From Corynebacterium durum (lineage in GTDB: Bacteria; Actinomycetota; Actinomycetes; Mycobacteriales; Mycobacteriaceae), in NCBI RefSeq assembly GCF_030408675.1, contig NZ_CP047200.1, positions 2,666,001-2,730,000 of the forward strand: a stretch of 64,000 bases of DNA, in the 5' to 3' direction. The notes under the pieces are model-generated. The model worked only from the letters and a program-made list of their open reading frames with translations. It did not search any database and was not told the DNA's origin. Below, piece by piece: positions 56,547 through 64,000 of this stretch; the first letter of the stretch is position 1, and every line of letters begins with the position of its first letter. Position numbers and translations under genes: made by a program.

Positions 56547-58110
56547 CAGTATGCATCCCTTTGGTCGCAGTTTCGCTCACAGGCACTAGTCTTACGTGAC
56601 GTTGATCCTGGCCTAGTTCCGCAAGGCTCTTCGGGGTAAAGCGATACCGCAAAACCTTTGCACGTTTAGTCCGCGTGGTATCGGCACCCCCGTCATACTG
56701 GGAGTCTTGGGAGGTGTCCCACGTTACATATTCAGTGCCACCAATACGTTCACCATGTTGCATAGCTAATTTCAGCACTCCCACTACACTAGCCAGTCCC
56801 TGGGTTGCCGGATGGGTTTTCAGTACATCCCCAACAGTGGCTATCTGGTGTTGCGTCAGCACCGAAACAATGTTGGCCTGCAGTTCCGCCCAGTCGATCT
56901 CCGAATCTCGCACTCTGGCCTGCAGTTCCGCTAAATTGGCTACGTCAGCCGGAGCCACTTCCATGTCACCTTCAATGTGGAAATCAGCAGGATCGTGCAG
57001 CACCCACGTGGACATGGAACTGGGATGTCGTGAGGTCAGCTCCAGATCCACACCAATTTTTGTGGAGGGGTTTACCTGGTGTCCGAGCCGCAGCGCCAAT
57101 GCTTGTGCGTGGTTAATGGCGCTGGCCAGCGCCTGCTGGGACTCCACCTCGCGGGACTGCACGAAACGACGTAACGACCGTGCAAGACTGGTCATCGAGT
57201 TATGGACCTCATCTGAAGGTTCCTCAAGGTTGCGCAGCAACCAGCGCAGTTCAGCCCGCTGATCGGTAGAAAGATCCTCCACAAACGGACGGGAGAGAAT
57301 ACTTTCCAAAGTGGATTCCAAACGCGTCGATTGCTCACGATCAAACAACAACTCGTAAAAGCCGTTGAAGGATTTTCCCTCGTCCGAATCCTGGATTACA
57401 TCAACGCCACGGAATACATTGTCTAGGACCTCGGCCGCCGACAGCTCGTCGACCAGGATCTGCTCACGTAAATTCTGATCCAGCTCCTCCGTGGCCTGCC
57501 GCACGCGTGCGAAATCACTGGGAATATCCGCAACAAGTGACAAAATATTCTCCACTTGCTCCCGTGCCTCATCTTCCGAAATCACATCCACACCGCGTTC
57601 CTGCACCAACGCAATGCGGCGTTCAATCTGCTTTTTTTCTTCTTCAAGGCGGGCCAGTACATGCGATTCGTCAGGGTCGGTGTCGATGGCTAGGCTGGTC
57701 AGGCGTTCCGCGACCGTGCTCAAACGCGACCGTGTTGCCGACTTCCGGGGTTTCAGCAGCACAGAGATGTAATCCAATGCCGTGATCGCATCTGTAGAGA
57801 GTTCGTAAAATTCCTCCTGCATCCCCTGCGGGCTTCGACGAATAAGAAAGCCAGCTTTCACCCAGTCGCTGATATACCCCACGGCATTTCGTGGTAGATC
57901 AAACCCCTCCTCCCGCAGTTCCACGAGAAGCGGATTCAGTTCTTCCACAAATTCCGTGCCCGTCACACTGCGCCGCTGACCATCAAAAACAGATCTAAAT
58001 ACGGCGGCAATAGCTGGCGCGTTGGACGAACGCAACAGCGACCACGCCGAACTTTCCGACGCCACCCGTTGACACTGCAACGCATCCGCGACAGCATTTA
58101 CCGAGGACAC
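56539..58110 (-). CDS. mksF: MksF/JetA kleisin subunit (DUF3375)
   Basis: A 523-residue kleisin-like subunit. The N-terminal winged helix (SSAWSLLRSSNAPAIAAVFRSVFDGQRRSVTGTEFVEEL), the coiled middle (LARLEEEKKQIERRIALVQERG) and the C-terminal domain match DUF3375. GTG 58110 is chosen because GGGGAG lies 6 bases ahead; in-frame ATG codons at 58146 and 58134 have no such site. First gene of mksF-mksE-mksB, the usual JetABC order. Confidence 0.9.
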   Translation of the reverse strand: MSSVNAVADALQCQRVASESSAWSLLRSSNAPAIAAVFRSVFDGQRRSVTGTEFVEELNPLLVELREEGFDLPRNAVGYISDWVKAGFLIRRSPQGMQEEFYELSTDAITALDYISVLLKPRKSATRSRLSTVAERLTSLAIDTDPDESHVLARLEEEKKQIERRIALVQERGVDVISEDEAREQVENILSLVADIPSDFARVRQATEELDQNLREQILVDELSAAEVLDNVFRGVDVIQDSDEGKSFNGFYELLFDREQSTRLESTLESILSRPFVEDLSTDQRAELRWLLRNLEEPSDEVHNSMTSLARSLRRFVQSREVESQQALASAINHAQALALRLGHQVNPSTKIGVDLELTSRHPSSMSTWVLHDPADFHIEGDMEVAPADVANLAELQARVRDSEIDWAELQANIVSVLTQHQIATVGDVLKTHPATQGLASVVGVLKLAMQHGERIGGTEYVTWDTSQDSQYDGGADTTRTKRAKVLRYRFTPKSLAELGQDQRHVRLVPVSETATKGMHTDG

Positions 58111-58255
58111 AATCAACTCCCCATTCCAGGCCATCCACGTCCACAACTCTGTTCAAAACTAACACGACACCCCCGGCTCGTGGTCGTTTCTTACACCTAC
58201 ATTGCTTATCGACGCCCCCGGCCACCCCCGCCCCCGACCCAGCACAGGAATGTCC

Positions 58256-59764
58256 TCACCGTTTTCGGTAGAGAGACTTCACTTGGTATTCCGGTTCCGA
58301 GGTGACCAGAACGCCCAGATTACGGAAAATCCCCTCGTCCACCGGCCCCAGGATAGTGGTGGTGTGGACATCACACCCTCGAAGATTTTGCAGCTGATCC
58401 AGGGCCCTGCGGGATTCCTCGCTCGTCCCCGCAGACACCGACAGCGCAATCAAGACCTCATCAGTGTGCAAACGTGGGTTCTTGCTTCCAAGGTGAGTGG
58501 TCTTGAGTGTTTGGATGGGTTCGATGGAGGCGGGTGACAGCAGGTCCGTCTCGGCGTCGATACCCGCCAGGTGCTTCAGCGCATTGAGCAACATTGCGGC
58601 AGAACATCCGAGAAGTGGCGATGTTTTTCCTGTAATGATTGTCCCATCGGCGAGTTGGATAGCAGACCCTGGATCACCAGTCGCAGCCGCAATATTCAGA
58701 GCTGGCTGCACCACGGCGCGATCACCTGCGGCAATGCCGGCCTTGCTCATAATCATGGCGACGCGGGAGGACAGGACGTCGTCAAGCTCCCCGCGGCGTT
58801 CCTCCACCAGAGCCTTGTAGTAGCGGCGAATGATCTCCTGCTTGGCGGCCTCCCGGCAGACCTCATCATCGGAGATGCAGTAGCCAGCCATGTTTACCCC
58901 CATATCGGTGGGGGACGCGTAGGGGGAATCACCGGAGAGTTCTTCCATCAGAAGCTTTAGCAGCGGAAAAACCTCAACGTCACGGTTATAGCTGGTCACC
59001 TGCTCTCCATAGGTGGCGAGGTGGAATGGATCAATGAGGTTAATGTCGTCCAAATCGACGGTGGCTGCCTCGTAGGCGAGATTCACCGGATGTTCCAATG
59101 GCAGATTCCAAACAGGGAAGGTCTCAAACTTGGCGTATCCGACGGGAATGCCACGCTGATGCTCGTGGTAGAGCTGCGACAAACAAGTGGCCAGCTTCCC
59201 AGAACCAGGTCCCGGCGCGGTGACGACAATCAAGTCTCGTGTGGTCTCAACATAGTCGTTGACACCAAATCCATCTTCACTGACAATACGGCGAGTATTT
59301 GCCGGATAGCCAGGGATAATGCGGTGACGTGACACCTTCAATCCGAGACGTTCTAGGCGTTCCTTGAAGGCGATGGCAACGCGGTTATCGTCCTCCAGCT
59401 GCGTCAACACCACATTGTCCACCAAGAAGCCGCGCTCGCGGAACACATCGACAAGGCGGAGCACATCCTCCTCGTAGGGGATGCCCAGGTCAGCGCGCAC
59501 TTTTTGACGCTCCAGGTCTTTGGCGTTGATGCACACAATGATTTCCAGCTGGTCTTTCAGCTGCTCCAGCATGGCGATTTTGTTGTCTGGCGTAAACCCT
59601 GGCAGCACCCGTGAGGCGTGCATGTCGTCGAAAAGCTTGCCACCCATTTCCAAGTAGAGTTTGCCGCCAAAGTCTTCCCTGCGCGCTTTAATGTGTTGCG
59701 ACTGCAAGGCGATGTATTTTTCACGGTCAAAACCGATGGGTGTGTGTGGTGTGCCGTCCGACAT
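58256..59764 (-). CDS. DUF1846 family protein
   Basis: A 502-residue cytoplasmic protein. [48 protein letters not shown] is the typical DUF1846 start; [22 protein letters not shown] resembles a phosphate-binding loop. The fold is thought nucleotide-binding and the family has an unresolved role; some members have been proposed to act in ATP-dependent or tRNA-linked chemistry, which I cannot verify here. Full length. It carries one GGCGTCGATA motif copy at 58553 and the gap after its stop holds another at 58204. Confidence 0.88.
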   Translation of the reverse strand: MSDGTPHTPIGFDREKYIALQSQHIKARREDFGGKLYLEMGGKLFDDMHASRVLPGFTPDNKIAMLEQLKDQLEIIVCINAKDLERQKVRADLGIPYEEDVLRLVDVFRERGFLVDNVVLTQLEDDNRVAIAFKERLERLGLKVSRHRIIPGYPANTRRIVSEDGFGVNDYVETTRDLIVVTAPGPGSGKLATCLSQLYHEHQRGIPVGYAKFETFPVWNLPLEHPVNLAYEAATVDLDDINLIDPFHLATYGEQVTSYNRDVEVFPLLKLLMEELSGDSPYASPTDMGVNMAGYCISDDEVCREAAKQEIIRRYYKALVEERRGELDDVLSSRVAMIMSKAGIAAGDRAVVQPALNIAAATGDPGSAIQLADGTIITGKTSPLLGCSAAMLLNALKHLAGIDAETDLLSPASIEPIQTLKTTHLGSKNPRLHTDEVLIALSVSAGTSEESRRALDQLQNLRGCDVHTTTILGPVDEGIFRNLGVLVTSEPEYQVKSLYRKR

Positions 59765-60075
59765 TGTGCAGCGCCCTTCGTGCGTAAAAGGTCCAGTAAC
59801 ACTAGGATTCTAGCGCCTGACAGAAATCAAGGCCACTTGCAACAGGGCTCGATGCACCACTTGTGGCGATGATCGCGGGGAGCTGGCACGAAAGAACGTG
59901 CCGCGGAGAAACGTCGCGGGGGCACCCTTGAGGGGCACTCTCACAATGTCAACAAAGCGGCATGAGGAGATTCCTGGGGGTACGTGGATATATAGCCCCC
60001 ACCCCCACCCCCAAGCCTGGGCAAACCATAGAGATTGCCACATATTTCACAAAGACCCTTAACAGGCCAGTTAAG

Positions 60076-60094
60076 TTAGGATAGCCTTTAATAA
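60076..60094 (+). promoter_or_regulatory. DtxR-like iron box upstream of lldD
   Basis: TTAGGATAGCCTTTAATAA matches about 14 of 19 bases of the DtxR consensus; the left half and centre are nearly perfect. It overlaps the -35 position of the proposed lldD promoter, so iron-dependent repression is plausible. Confidence 0.5.
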
Positions 60095-60125
60095 GTCAGC
60101 TAGATACTCTAGGCGCGTAAAGGAT

Positions 60126-60185
60126 CGCGTACGGGTCCTTGATGTGGCACCGCACATAACTCCGTACGCGCTCGCACATCAAGGA
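60126..60185 (+). promoter_or_regulatory. structured lldD leader with interleaved stems over the ribosome binding site
   Basis: Stem 1: CGCGTACGG (60126-60134) with CCGTACGCG (60162-60170), 9 perfect pairs. Stem 2: TCCTTGATGTG (60136-60146) with CACATCAAGGA (60175-60185), 11 perfect pairs, covering the AAGGAGG Shine-Dalgarno (60181-60187). Stem 3: ATGTG (60142-60146) with CACAT (60153-60157), nested in stem 1 and exclusive of stem 2. This gives either a pseudoknot or two competing folds, one hiding and one freeing the lldD start. A protein-operator role on DNA is an alternative. Confidence 0.65.
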
Positions 60186-60196
60186 GGAAAACGCAC

Positions 60197-61459
60197 ATGG
60201 CCAAGGTCAGACGTCAGGTACCGCACCCAGACGAGATTTTTGAACTGCTGAAGTTCAAAAAGCCAGACCTCAATCTCAAGCACGCCCGCTTGGAAAAAGC
60301 ACAAACCATTGAGGACTTGCGGAAAATTGCAAAGCGCCGCACCCCATCAGCCGCGTTCGACTACACCGATGGTGCAGCCGACGACGAAATTTCGATGAAC
60401 CGTGCCCGCCAAGCCTTCAAAGACGTGGAATTCCACCCGTCCATCCTCAACGATGTCACCAACGTAGACACGTCCTGCGAGATATTCGGTGGCCCCTCCG
60501 CGCTTCCTTTCGGCATCGCACCAACGGGCTTCACTCGTCTGATGCAAACCGAAGGCGAACTGGCCGGTGCTTCAGCGGCAGGCAAGGCTGGGATTCCCTT
60601 CTGCCTTTCCACCCTGGGCACCACCTCTATTGAGGACGTCAAGGCTGCCAACCCCCATGGGCGGAACATGTTCCAGCTTTACGTCATGCGGCAGCGAGAA
60701 ATCTCCTACGGGCTGGTGGAACGCGCCGCAAAAGCCGGTTTTGACACCCTATTCTTCACCGTGGACACCCCCGTCGCGGGTGCTCGTCTACGCGATAAGC
60801 GCAACGGCTTCTCCATTCCGCCGCAGATTTCCCTGGGTACGGTGCTCAATGCCATCCCACGTCCATGGTGGTGGTGGGACTTCATCACCACACCAACCCT
60901 GTCCTTTGCATCCCTGAGCAGCACTGGCGGCACCGTCGGCGAACTCCTGAACTCCGCTATGGACCCCTCCATCCAGTTCTCCGACCTGGAGGAAATTCGC
61001 TCAATCTGGCCAGGCAAGCTCGTGGTCAAGGGTGTTCAGAACGTTGAAGACTCCAAGAAGCTCGCAGACCTTGGTGTTGACGGCATCATCTTGTCTAACC
61101 ACGGCGGTCGACAGCTCGATCGCGCTCCCGTGCCCTTCCACCTCGTTCCCGAGGTTGTCCGCGAGGTGGGCAAGGACCTCGACGTCGCTATGGACACGGG
61201 CATCATGCACGGTGCCGATATCGTCGCAGCTCTCGCGGTGGGTGCCAAGTTCACCTTCATCGGTCGCGCATACCTCTACGGCCTCATGGCCGGCGGCGAA
61301 GCTGGCGTAGCCAAGACCATTGAGATCCTTTCGGAGCAGGTCCGCCGCACCATGCAACTGCTGCAGGTTGAGACGATTGACGAACTCGGACCCCAGCATG
61401 TTACACAGCTCACTCGCCTTGCGCCCCGCAAACTAGCCAAGGATACACACGTTCTCTAA
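60197..61459 (+). CDS. lldD: L-lactate dehydrogenase, quinone-dependent (FMN)
   Basis: A membrane-associated flavoenzyme oxidising L-lactate to pyruvate and feeding electrons to menaquinone. The alpha-hydroxy-acid oxidase fold shows [48 protein letters not shown], the active-site [12 protein letters not shown] (catalytic His and Arg), and the FMN phosphate site [31 protein letters not shown]. 420 residues is usual for corynebacterial LldD. AAGGAGG sits 9 bases before ATG. No lactate permease gene is adjacent. Control is likely by the structured leader and iron box. Confidence 0.94.
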   Translation: MAKVRRQVPHPDEIFELLKFKKPDLNLKHARLEKAQTIEDLRKIAKRRTPSAAFDYTDGAADDEISMNRARQAFKDVEFHPSILNDVTNVDTSCEIFGGPSALPFGIAPTGFTRLMQTEGELAGASAAGKAGIPFCLSTLGTTSIEDVKAANPHGRNMFQLYVMRQREISYGLVERAAKAGFDTLFFTVDTPVAGARLRDKRNGFSIPPQISLGTVLNAIPRPWWWWDFITTPTLSFASLSSTGGTVGELLNSAMDPSIQFSDLEEIRSIWPGKLVVKGVQNVEDSKKLADLGVDGIILSNHGGRQLDRAPVPFHLVPEVVREVGKDLDVAMDTGIMHGADIVAALAVGAKFTFIGRAYLYGLMAGGEAGVAKTIEILSEQVRRTMQLLQVETIDELGPQHVTQLTRLAPRKLAKDTHVL

Positions 61460-61545
61460 CCCTGTATTCTCGCGTATCGACGCCCGTCCGAACCCGCGAT
61501 CCATCGTAGGTTCGGGCTTATCTTACGATGGGGCGGCAATCTATC

Positions 61546-61607
61546 GGCACATAACTGTTAAGTGCCGGTAGATTGTGCGAGAATGGGCACATAACTGTTA
61601 AATGCCG
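61546..61607. repeat. two tandem 22-bp palindromic repeats between lldD and AlbA_2 gene
   Basis: Two copies with a 40-base period: 61546-61567 (arms GGCAC and GTGCC around ATAACTGTTAA) and 61586-61607 (same except one A for G in the right arm). The first copy is extended by CAATCTAT upstream and GGTAGATTG downstream, giving a 14-pair stem with one G-U. No T-tract follows, so terminator use is doubtful; tandem operator sites are more likely. Confidence 0.7.
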
Positions 61608-61634
61608 CTACGCCTCCAGCATCACCACGATAAA

Positions 61635-62984
61635 TCACACCTGCCTATACCGCTGTTTCGGACTCCGACCGGCCTCTGTCGGCTCAAGCACCCCAGTTGA
61701 CACCAGCTGCGCGAGCGCCTTCTGTACGGCACTTCGACTGAGTCCCGTGACCGCAGTAGCTTCAGCCGCGCTGATAGTGCCGCGGGCGTCGAAAAGCTGT
61801 AACACCTGGTCACGCGCAGTTAGTGCTTTCGGGTTTGGTGCTGCACCGACTTGATGCCTGGGCAAAACCAGGGTGAGTGATGTCGCTGTGGTGCGCACCT
61901 CCGGAGCGGGAAACGTGGCGTCGGCAAGCAAGCGCTGCATCGCGGCAAAACCTAGGCCACTACCTTTAGCCACTGTGGGTCCAACGAGTTCGACGAGTCG
62001 CCTGTTGCGCGTCGGGTTCAGTCCTTCTTCCCCCAGTTCACGCGTGGTAATGGCGCCATATAGCGCACCCGGATTTGTCACTTCCAAGCGATCAGTAAAC
62101 ACCCGCATCTGCACCGGATAGGCGCGCGCCAAGGGAGAGTAGTCGCGATGCAACAGGGCGTTGGTCACAGCTTCCCTAATTGCCCCCTGCGGATACTCAG
62201 GCGCATGGTGTTTCACCAGGTCAATGCCCTGGTCGATCAGAGCAGCGATACTGCCGCTCAGCACCACGCCGTCCGTGTAATCACGCTCTGACGGGCCAGC
62301 ATAGATCCCGACCGTCGCCGTGAGCTGGGGATAATGGTTCTGAGGATTCGTACCCATCGTTAACATCGCAGCCAATGTTGGAGTGCCGTTGTTCACAACA
62401 CCAAGACTCTCCAAGGCCTGCGCGGTACCAGCAGCAAAAAGGTCCGGGCGAAGGCGCTCTTGACGATTCACAAAGGGCCGCAGCATCGCCTCGTCAAGAC
62501 TCGCACCAGGAATGGGTTCCTCATCCCATGTGGGCTGGGATTGTTCCGCAACATAATGATCAATATCGTGAGCAAGCAACGGAACATTGTTGTCTGCCGC
62601 GCGCTGAAAACTCCCGTCGTAGAGTCCTCGTTTCTGCACGTAACACGGCTTATCGCGCGGAAACATTTCTGGAACCTCAGCCACCAGAACCGATGTCCCA
62701 TTGGTCAGAGTATGAACCTCAGCCTGCGCCCGAACTGTGGGCATAAGCTGCTCGCACCGGCTCAGCAGTTTATCGCGCGCCCGTTCCGCAGCGAAGCCTG
62801 GCACTGGCTCAAAGCCGTCTCGCACCGACAACCCAACAATGAGCGTTCCACCACGGCTATTTGACATCGCACTCAGTGTTTCCACCACCTGCTTGCCGAC
62901 GCCCACCCGAACTTCAACGTCCAACCCTGCCGTACCCGTGACCCTAAGCCGACGGATCAGCTGCTCCAGTTCCTGCGTATTCAT
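61635..62984 (-). CDS. AlbA_2 (Schlafen-like) ATP-binding transcriptional regulator
   Basis: A 449-residue protein. The N-terminal AlbA_2 (divergent AAA-4/Schlafen) domain shows VRVGVGKQVVETLSAMSNSRGGTLIVGLSVRDGF. The middle holds a GHKL-like ATP-binding part (PQGAIREAVTNALLHRDYS, GSGLGFAAMQRLL). A C-terminal winged helix (ARGTISAAEATAVTGLSRSAVQKALAQLVSTGVLE) completes the RecG-like regulator layout. Such proteins occur in stress and defence contexts but the role here is unknown. It has a perfect dyad in its promoter region and tandem palindromes after its stop. Confidence 0.88.
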   Translation of the reverse strand: MNTQELEQLIRRLRVTGTAGLDVEVRVGVGKQVVETLSAMSNSRGGTLIVGLSVRDGFEPVPGFAAERARDKLLSRCEQLMPTVRAQAEVHTLTNGTSVLVAEVPEMFPRDKPCYVQKRGLYDGSFQRAADNNVPLLAHDIDHYVAEQSQPTWDEEPIPGASLDEAMLRPFVNRQERLRPDLFAAGTAQALESLGVVNNGTPTLAAMLTMGTNPQNHYPQLTATVGIYAGPSERDYTDGVVLSGSIAALIDQGIDLVKHHAPEYPQGAIREAVTNALLHRDYSPLARAYPVQMRVFTDRLEVTNPGALYGAITTRELGEEGLNPTRNRRLVELVGPTVAKGSGLGFAAMQRLLADATFPAPEVRTTATSLTLVLPRHQVGAAPNPKALTARDQVLQLFDARGTISAAEATAVTGLSRSAVQKALAQLVSTGVLEPTEAGRSPKQRYRQV

Positions 62985-63006
62985 GCTGCTTATAAGCTTA
63001 GCATAA

Positions 63007-63040
63007 TACTTAGTAATAATGACTATGTATGTACTAAGTA
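63007..63040. promoter_or_regulatory. inverted repeat in front of the AlbA_2 gene
   Basis: Perfect 9-bp arms TACTTAGTA (63007-63015) and TACTAAGTA (63032-63040) with a 16-base AT-rich spacer, in the 57-base gap between the zinc-ribbon gene and the AlbA_2 gene. A candidate -10 (TATTAT on the minus strand) overlaps it, as expected for an operator. Confidence 0.55.
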
Positions 63041-63041
63041 G

Positions 63042-63992
63042 CTAGCTTTGCTGATGAAGCACCGACGACATCCCACACGATGGACACAGATGGACATATA
63101 GGGTGCCGTCCATCCAGTCGACCAATATGCCCCACTGAAGCTGCGCGAAAAACATCATGTCTCTTCCACAGTCAGGGCAAGTTGGGTACTGCGGGCATTG
63201 AATCCACCCTGGAAAACCACCAACAGTACTGCCCGACCACGGGCAGCTAGCCGAAAAAGGCGGCACTGGTTGCTCGCTGAGTTGAAGTTCCACACGGCTT
63301 AACTCGTCGCAGAATTTCTTATGATGCGCCTTGTCCCCTTCAGTACTGACCATCTGCGCGGTATCGGCATACATTGTTCCGTACGGTTGAATCAACTCAG
63401 CATCACCACAAGCGGTAAAGCGTGTGTACAGTGCCTCCACGTAAAAAAGGCAATTCATGCAGGCCATGACGGTAATAGTGTGATTTATTTTCACATGCTG
63501 GAGGCGCAGGTCAGTGCCATCAAACAGGAAAAGGATTGTTAGCTCACTGCCGCACGTGCCGCATCGTTCGCTACAGGGAATCCCAACTTTCACACCCACA
63601 CCTGGTGAAACCGCATAGGCAGTATCAAACACTAACTCGTGGGGTTGCCCATCGCTGCCAACAACCCAACCTGCTTCATACGTGAAGTTGTTCGGCCCAA
63701 ACGTCGTGGCAACAACCTCGTCGCCCTGCATAACCAAACACTCCAAGATCAGCGCTTGCATTCTGGGGTCGTTGGCGGCGTCATATCGAGACAGCAGCTC
63801 GTCACGAACATCCGCCGCAGCATGGTAATAGATCATCGCTGGATCGTATTTCTCGGCCGCCAGTGCTGCTCGTGGAATCTCATCCGGTATCGACCAAAAA
63901 CTTTGAAGGTACGTATCTGCCGGGGAATCCCACCCATCTAATTCCTCTAGGTTATCCAAAATATACTGCACTTTCTCCGCATGATTCGACAT
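63042..63992 (-). CDS. zinc-ribbon-containing protein of unknown function
   Basis: A 316-residue soluble protein with several CxxC pairs: CSERCGTCGSELT (about residues 139-151), CMNC (about 178), CPDCGRDM (about 272) and CPSCG (near the C-terminus). The spacing suggests two zinc-binding centres. The N-terminal third is helical and acidic, with no known enzyme motif. It resembles loosely proteins of the YwqG/DUF1963 or PDCD2 kind but I cannot assign a family. It lies directly upstream of the AlbA_2 regulator on the same strand and may share its transcript. ATG 63992, 8 bases from the window edge, so its promoter is not visible. Confidence 0.7.
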   Translation of the reverse strand: MSNHAEKVQYILDNLEELDGWDSPADTYLQSFWSIPDEIPRAALAAEKYDPAMIYYHAAADVRDELLSRYDAANDPRMQALILECLVMQGDEVVATTFGPNNFTYEAGWVVGSDGQPHELVFDTAYAVSPGVGVKVGIPCSERCGTCGSELTILFLFDGTDLRLQHVKINHTITVMACMNCLFYVEALYTRFTACGDAELIQPYGTMYADTAQMVSTEGDKAHHKKFCDELSRVELQLSEQPVPPFSASCPWSGSTVGGFPGWIQCPQYPTCPDCGRDMMFFAQLQWGILVDWMDGTLYVHLCPSCGMSSVLHQQS

Positions 63993-64000
63993 GGTAATCA

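Larger units (their letters stand above)
59765..60196. promoter_or_regulatory. divergent region DUF1846 / lldD
   Basis: 432 bases. From 59875 to 59950 several small GC-rich stems occur (for example GGCACG-N6-CGTGCC). A CCCCCACCCCCACCCCC tract lies near 59996-60012. An iron box lies at 60076, and a possible -10 TAGATA at 60101-60106 would start transcription near 60113, just before the structured lldD leader. No ORF is evident. Confidence 0.5.

Noticed and set aside
59996..60012. 6C-type small RNA suggested by the C-tracts
   Set aside because: The C-runs are consecutive, not presented in two hairpin loops as in the actinobacterial 6C motif.
61490..61530. Strong terminator after lldD
   Set aside because: CCGAACC/GGTTCGG and CCATCGTA/TACGATGG stems overlap and lack a T-tract, so I did not call a terminator.

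Overview
This window looks like a chromosomal segment of a Corynebacterium (Actinobacteria, mycolata). The evidence is a heme-type HrrSA two-component pair, an McbR-type sulfur regulator, Lsr2, a class E sortase, a mycobacteria-like block (DUF5318, class A PBP, GT87, rpsF, ssb, rplI, dnaB), an MksBEF condensin set, DtxR-like iron boxes, and an actinobacterial rRNA operon with about 3.1 kb of 23S. I do not name a species. No prophage, insertion sequence, CRISPR array or tRNA was found.

Layout. Positions 1-6.9 kb hold metabolic and stress genes: DUF5926, glycerophosphodiesterase, NAD-dependent lactate dehydrogenase, PAP2 phosphatase, HAD hydrolase, FMN reductase, msrA and sodA. Positions 6.9-18.2 kb carry a RecB-like nuclease, lsr2, hrrSA, a DUF2020 lipoprotein, a sortase, yidC, mcbR, a tandem universal stress protein and an RluA pseudouridine synthase. 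Positions 18.3-27.1 kb hold an ABC exporter followed by a compact YbjN-YbjN-HSP90-TPR cassette. Positions 27.1-32.9 kb are a complete rRNA operon on the minus strand (16S-23S-5S, no spacer tRNA). Positions 33-38.6 kb hold a NYN nuclease-like protein, PspA, thioredoxin, and the copper genes copZ-copA. Positions 38.6-49.4 kb hold a CPA1 antiporter, dnaB, rplI, ssb, rpsF, a GT87 transferase, a class A PBP, DUF5318 and a MalR-like MarR regulator. Positions 49.8-52.5 kb form an iron/heme patch: an MhuD-like heme monooxygenase, trhO and a siderophore-interacting protein behind an iron box. Positions 52.6-58.1 kb are mksF-mksE-mksB with no adjacent mksG/jetD. Positions 58.2-64 kb hold DUF1846, quinone-dependent lldD with an unusual structured leader, an AlbA_2/Schlafen-type transcriptional regulator, and a zinc-ribbon protein.

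How parts fit together. Two lactate enzymes occur: Ldh makes lactate with NADH, and LldD oxidises it into the respiratory chain. Iron and heme themes recur: HrrSA, an iron box between hrrS and hrrA, an iron box at the siderophore-interacting protein, an iron box at lldD, and an MhuD homologue that keeps the heme-pocket residues. Envelope themes recur as well: PBP, GT87, sortase, YidC, PspA and MalR.

The most unusual signals are these: (1) the lldD 5' leader, where perfect 9-bp and 11-bp stems interleave and the second covers the Shine-Dalgarno, with a competing local hairpin; (2) a 10-bp motif, GGCGTCGATA, present 14 times in 64 kb on both strands, in several reading frames and in four intergenic regions; (3) the HSP90/YbjN/TPR cassette of unknown role; (4) MksBEF without its nuclease; (5) DnaA-box matches before dnaB; (6) tandem palindromic repeats beside the AlbA_2 regulator.
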